7,456 nt of DNA from Thermocladium sp. UBA166. Lineage in GTDB: Archaea > Thermoproteota > Thermoprotei > Thermoproteales > Thermocladiaceae. A program made the translations under genes and the position numbers. This document shows, piece after piece, positions 4,701-7,456 of this stretch. The notes beneath the pieces were generated by a model that was given only the letters and a program-made list of their open reading frames with translations, was not told the origin of the DNA and did not search any database. The DNA is taken from the NCBI GenBank assembly GCA_002508315.1, contig DAHE01000008.1, forward strand, positions 1,193 through 8,648, read 5' to 3'. The first letter of the stretch is position 1. Every line of letters starts with the position of its first letter.

Positions 4701-6230
4701 TTAGGGAGAGACTGTTTCCCTACCTATTTTCCCGGGGTAGTACTTGGCCAGCGCGTTCTCTATGGGGGCTGCTTTGGAGAAGCTTTTCTTTGCGTTGATC
4801 ATTACCTTAATGAATCCATCCCTGTCATCGTTGTACAGCTTTATTATGGACTTCAATTTATTGACGAAGTCCTCATACTCCCTCTCGCTTATCTCCCTGG
4901 CCCTGGGGTCTGTGCCTATATCTATCAATTCGCGCACATCCTCGCCGAATAACCACCCGTTCTCTCCGTCCCGTATGAGCTCCACGGCAGCCCCATCCCT
5001 GGAGGAGAGACTGGGGGTCCCGTTCAATCCGCCCTTCATGAACGAGGTGCCTGAGGCCTCCCAGCCGGGGAATGGCGTGAACACCATTAAGGATGAGCCG
5101 GCCACTATGGGCTTCGCCAGCTGCACTCCGTAGTCCGGCATGAAAACCACGTTCTCGTAGTTGAGGGATGCCTGCTTCATTCTCCTCATTACCTCCAGGC
5201 CGTAATTGTCGTCTGGATGAGCCTTGCCCGCCAGGAGGAACACGGCGTCCTTGGGCTGCTCATCCTCTATCAAGTCCAGTATGAACTCGGGTCTCTTGTA
5301 CTTGGTCACCCTCCTATTCCACGCAATTATGGGTCTGTCCCCGGCGTCCACCTTCTTGTACCTGGAAATCAAGCCGAGCAATTCCTGCCTGGCCGCCACC
5401 TTGGCGCTCCACAGCTCCTCCCCGGACTCCGCGCGTGCTATTCTTGGATCAACCCACCTCGCGGCGTCCACACCGTTAGTTATGTAGCTGACCTTATGCA
5501 TGTGGTGCGGTATCACCTTGCTCACCACGTCCAGCATCTTTTGGGACACCACAATCCCGCCTCCCGCCATTGAGAGCCCCAGCTCAGTCAGTATGACGGG
5601 GTTGGATATGAATGAGTAGCCGAACTCCTCCTCGAATAATTCCCGGGGGAATGATGGGTGCCCCCACGGCCCGGGCGTGTGTATTATTAACCTGAACTTC
5701 CTCGGCTCCAGCCTAAGCACGAGGGGCAGCAGTGCGGCGTAGGCCTCCTGCAGGTCCACGACGTCCACGTTATTCACGCCGACCACCCCCGTTATGTACT
5801 CGGCCGCCCCCTTGGCCAGTAGAACGTATTTGGCGAACTTATCCTCAAGGCTCCTCTCTATGTACACCCTATCCACGAGGCCGACGGCCCACATGGGGGA
5901 CGTGGGGTTTATGAAGACGACCCGCGCATTCCCGACCCTGTACTCCATGAAGTCTATGGCGACCCGCCTATGCCTGAGCCTGATGCCTGCGCTCCCCGCC
6001 TTGACTAACTTGTTCAGGAACTCCTTGGGCTGGGGCTGCGGCTCCGGGGTTAACTCCCCATTCAAGGAGTAATCCACGTAGCCGTTCCTGTAGAGCAGCG
6101 TTATAACTATGTAATCCACCCCCTTCCTCGCCATTGCGTAGAACTTATCCCCCTCCAAAACCCCAAGGCCCCCCGCGTACGTGCTCCCCTCATCCAGTGC
6201 TATCTCGGGAGTAACGCTTATTATCGCCAT
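4701..6230 (-). CDS. glgP: Glycogen (alpha-glucan) phosphorylase, short archaeal GT35 form
   Basis: The 509-residue enzyme cleaves alpha-1,4-glucans with phosphate to give glucose-1-phosphate, using pyridoxal phosphate. Visible GT35 landmarks are YAGGLGVLEGDK (18-29, the N-terminal glycine loop), LLYRNGY (45-51), HTPG (184-187), ITNGVDAARWVDP (250-262), RRVTKYKRP (306-314) and the PLP site EASGTSFMKGGLNG (391-404), where Lys399 should form the Schiff base. It is far shorter than the roughly 830-residue bacterial and eukaryotic enzymes, but in line with compact crenarchaeal phosphorylases such as that described from Thermoproteus tenax. The segment usually reading NDTHP is LQEAYAALLP (160-169), so the common His is absent. 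The C-terminus (about 445-509) is charged and helical. The gene is transcribed alone from a leaderless promoter, divergent from a molybdopterin oxidoreductase. Role: mobilisation of storage glycogen. A glucan glycosyltransferase of related fold is the only serious alternative, and Lys399 argues against it. Confidence 0.87.
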   Translation of the reverse strand: MAIISVTPEIALDEGSTYAGGLGVLEGDKFYAMARKGVDYIVITLLYRNGYVDYSLNGELTPEPQPQPKEFLNKLVKAGSAGIRLRHRRVAIDFMEYRVGNARVVFINPTSPMWAVGLVDRVYIERSLEDKFAKYVLLAKGAAEYITGVVGVNNVDVVDLQEAYAALLPLVLRLEPRKFRLIIHTPGPWGHPSFPRELFEEEFGYSFISNPVILTELGLSMAGGGIVVSQKMLDVVSKVIPHHMHKVSYITNGVDAARWVDPRIARAESGEELWSAKVAARQELLGLISRYKKVDAGDRPIIAWNRRVTKYKRPEFILDLIEDEQPKDAVFLLAGKAHPDDNYGLEVMRRMKQASLNYENVVFMPDYGVQLAKPIVAGSSLMVFTPFPGWEASGTSFMKGGLNGTPSLSSRDGAAVELIRDGENGWLFGEDVRELIDIGTDPRAREISEREYEDFVNKLKSIIKLYNDDRDGFIKVMINAKKSFSKAAPIENALAKYYPGKIGRETVSP

Positions 6231-6231
6231 A

Positions 6232-6242
6232 TCCCCAGGGGA
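6232..6242. promoter_or_regulatory. 11-bp palindrome at the phosphorylase transcription start
   Basis: TCCCCAGGGGA is a perfect odd palindrome lying between the TATA box and the predicted start of the phosphorylase transcript. Bound protein here would block initiation, so it is a candidate operator. There is no second copy nearby to strengthen this. Confidence 0.3.
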
Positions 6243-6249
6243 ATGATCT

Positions 6250-6265
6250 GTATTTTAGGTTTTCC
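6250..6265 (-). promoter_or_regulatory. BRE/TATA promoter of the glycogen phosphorylase gene
   Basis: On the minus strand GGAAA (6265-6261) precedes ACCTAAAATAC (6260-6250), a BRE plus TATA box centred near 6255. The predicted start of transcription is near 6229, exactly at the ATG (6230-6228), so the message should be leaderless. This fixes the start codon well. Confidence 0.6.
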
Positions 6266-6337
6266 GGTGCACCCGCACCACCCTCGCCAAATGAATGGGT
6301 GGATTAAACCGATTCGCCCCCTCCCCTCGGTGGCCCG

Positions 6338-6345
6338 CATAAAGC
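6338..6345 (+). promoter_or_regulatory. Possible TATA box of the molybdopterin oxidoreductase gene
   Basis: CATAAAGC (6338-6345) is TATA-like but lacks a good BRE, the upstream bases being G/C-rich. If used, transcription would start near 6368, before the GTG at 6373 and after the ATG at 6352. A second candidate, GATTAAACC (6302-6310), would start transcription near 6332 and favour the ATG at 6352. The choice of start codon therefore depends on which box is real. Confidence 0.3.
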
Positions 6346-6351
6346 TTTTGA

Positions 6352-7456
6352 ATGCGTTTCCCTTCCCCGCTCGTGGTAATAGCTTGCCCCCGCGATTGCT
6401 ACGATACCTGCATATTCGACTCCAACTATCGACCGCTCAACATGCCTCCAGTGAATGGGTTTACGTGCGCCAGGGGGAGAGCTGATTTGCGCAGGAACGG
6501 GGTGAACAGGGTAGAGTCCCCCGTTATAGAGGGGAGGGAGGTCTCCATGGAGGAGGCCCTGGACTACGTGTCGCGGATGATAATGGAGGTCAAGAGGAGA
6601 GATCCATCCCGCATAATACATGTGGATTATGATGGGAACCAGGGATTGCTGACCTGGTACTACCCAGCCAGGCTGTGGAACGCGTTGGGCGCGTCGCAGA
6701 CGGATTACTCAATATGCAGCGCGGAGGGCCATGCAGCAATCGCGGCCCACTACGGCACCAGCTTCGGCGCATTGCCGAGCGAGTTCCCGCGGTACGGCGC
6801 GGCGGTCTTCTGGGGAGTGCCCGCCAGCGTGAGCTTCATACACGGCTGGGCGGCTCTCAGGAAGGCGCATAGGGTGGTCATAGATGTCAGGATGAGCGAT
6901 GCTGCAAGGAAGGCTGATGAGGCGTTGATTGTTAGACCGGGCGGCGACGTGTTCCTCGCCATGGGCATTATTAAGGAGCTCATCAAGTCGGGGAGGGTTG
7001 TTGGCGATGTGGAGGGCTTGGAGGACTTGAGGAGGTTCGTTGATGGCTACGGAGACGCTGAGCTGAGCGAGTACTCGGGGGTGGGTTGGGACAAGGTGAA
7101 GTGGTTGGCTGAGTACTACGCGGAGAGGAGGCCATTAACGCTTATAGGCTTCGCGCTGGGCAGGTCCGTCAACGGCGGCGATGCGATAGCGCTAATATCA
7201 TTGATTCCCGCACTGCTTGGGATGGAGAGGGGCTTCTACTACTCGAACTCGATGGGGTGGGGGATAGACTTCAATTACTTGAGGGGAATGCACGCATCGA
7301 AGCCGGGGAGAATAGTGGGTATGGCTGAGGTGGGGTACGAGGTTGAGAGGGGGAGCCTTGACTTAATGTTCGCGTGGAACGCCAACCCACTTCACTCCCT
7401 GCCTGGCGCGGATAGGATACGGGAGGCTGTGGAGGAGGGCAGGCTGAGGCTCGTCG
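6352..7456 (+). CDS. Molybdopterin oxidoreductase, catalytic subunit (5' part)
   Basis: This is the first 368 residues of a DMSO-reductase-family enzyme that binds bis-molybdopterin Mo or W and one FeS cluster; the frame continues past the window. The N-terminus has CPRDCYDTC (Cys12, Cys16, Cys20) and a fourth Cys in FTCARG (Cys39), the usual 4Fe-4S set. Domain continuity is shown by GNQGLLTWYYPARLWNALGA (95-114), then DYSICSAEGH, where Cys122 is the likely metal ligand, and WGVPASVSFIHGW (154-166) leading into VVIDVR, where most relatives have a Pro before the Arg. Only 18 residues separate Cys20 and Cys39, fewer than usual. There is no Tat signal before the cluster, so a cytoplasmic enzyme is likely. 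Full members are usually 600-800 residues, so about half is missing. Substrate is unknown. The start may be the GTG at 6373, which gives the short leader seen in many archaeal homologues. Confidence 0.85.
   Translation, partial: MRFPSPLVVIACPRDCYDTCIFDSNYRPLNMPPVNGFTCARGRADLRRNGVNRVESPVIEGREVSMEEALDYVSRMIMEVKRRDPSRIIHVDYDGNQGLLTWYYPARLWNALGASQTDYSICSAEGHAAIAAHYGTSFGALPSEFPRYGAAVFWGVPASVSFIHGWAALRKAHRVVIDVRMSDAARKADEALIVRPGGDVFLAMGIIKELIKSGRVVGDVEGLEDLRRFVDGYGDAELSEYSGVGWDKVKWLAEYYAERRPLTLIGFALGRSVNGGDAIALISLIPALLGMERGFYYSNSMGWGIDFNYLRGMHASKPGRIVGMAEVGYEVERGSLDLMFAWNANPLHSLPGADRIREAVEEGRLRLV

Noticed and set aside
4647..4952. 101-codon plus-strand ORF antisense to the phosphorylase 3' end
   Set aside because: Most of it is the complement of a well-supported coding region and its product has no family resemblance.
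1..7456. CRISPR arrays, insertion sequences, defence or phage genes
   Set aside because: No regularly spaced repeats, transposase motifs or long terminal inverted repeats were seen; every large gene belongs to a housekeeping, transport or metabolic family.

Overview
The window looks like a chromosomal segment of a hyperthermophilic crenarchaeon (Thermoproteota). Several genes have an A/T-rich TATA-like box, usually preceded by a purine-rich BRE-like element, about 26-37 bp upstream of the start codon. This is the geometry of leaderless or nearly leaderless archaeal transcripts. The gene families fit: a long Sua5, a compact archaeal glycogen phosphorylase, an MthK-type K+ channel and a TSUP/DUF1634 pair. 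A relative of Caldivirga, Vulcanisaeta or Thermocladium is my guess; genus cannot be fixed by eye.

Layout, left to right. Positions 1-255 are mostly non-coding, with two hairpins and several TATA-like boxes; a minus-strand gene may begin near 66 and leave the window. A promoter at 216-229 drives sua5 (315-1370, plus strand), perhaps through a 20-codon leader ORF whose stop overlaps the sua5 start. A leaderless promoter then drives a two-gene operon: a TSUP (TauE/SafE-like) anion exporter (1478-2434) and a DUF1634 membrane protein (2431-2817), overlapping by ATGA. The interval 2818-3177 lies between convergent genes. It has a TATA-like box, nested complementary helices and a T-rich end, and is best read as a candidate structured non-coding RNA that I cannot assign to a family.

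On the minus strand lie an MthK-like K+ channel (4251-3178) and, upstream of it, a short-form GT35 glycogen phosphorylase (6230-4701), each with its own promoter. The 450-bp gap between them (4252-4700) is unusually structured: pyrimidine-rich tracts, three adjacent inverted repeats and a weak 32-codon ORF. Divergent from the phosphorylase is the 5' part of a molybdopterin oxidoreductase (6352 to the window end) with an intact Cys motif but a short loop before its fourth Cys.

The genes do not form one pathway. They cover tRNA modification (t6A), probable sulfur-oxyanion or organic-anion efflux, K+ homeostasis, storage-glucan breakdown and Mo/W redox chemistry. The least explained parts are the two structured intergenic regions (about 2900-3175 and 4376-4640) and the leader of sua5.
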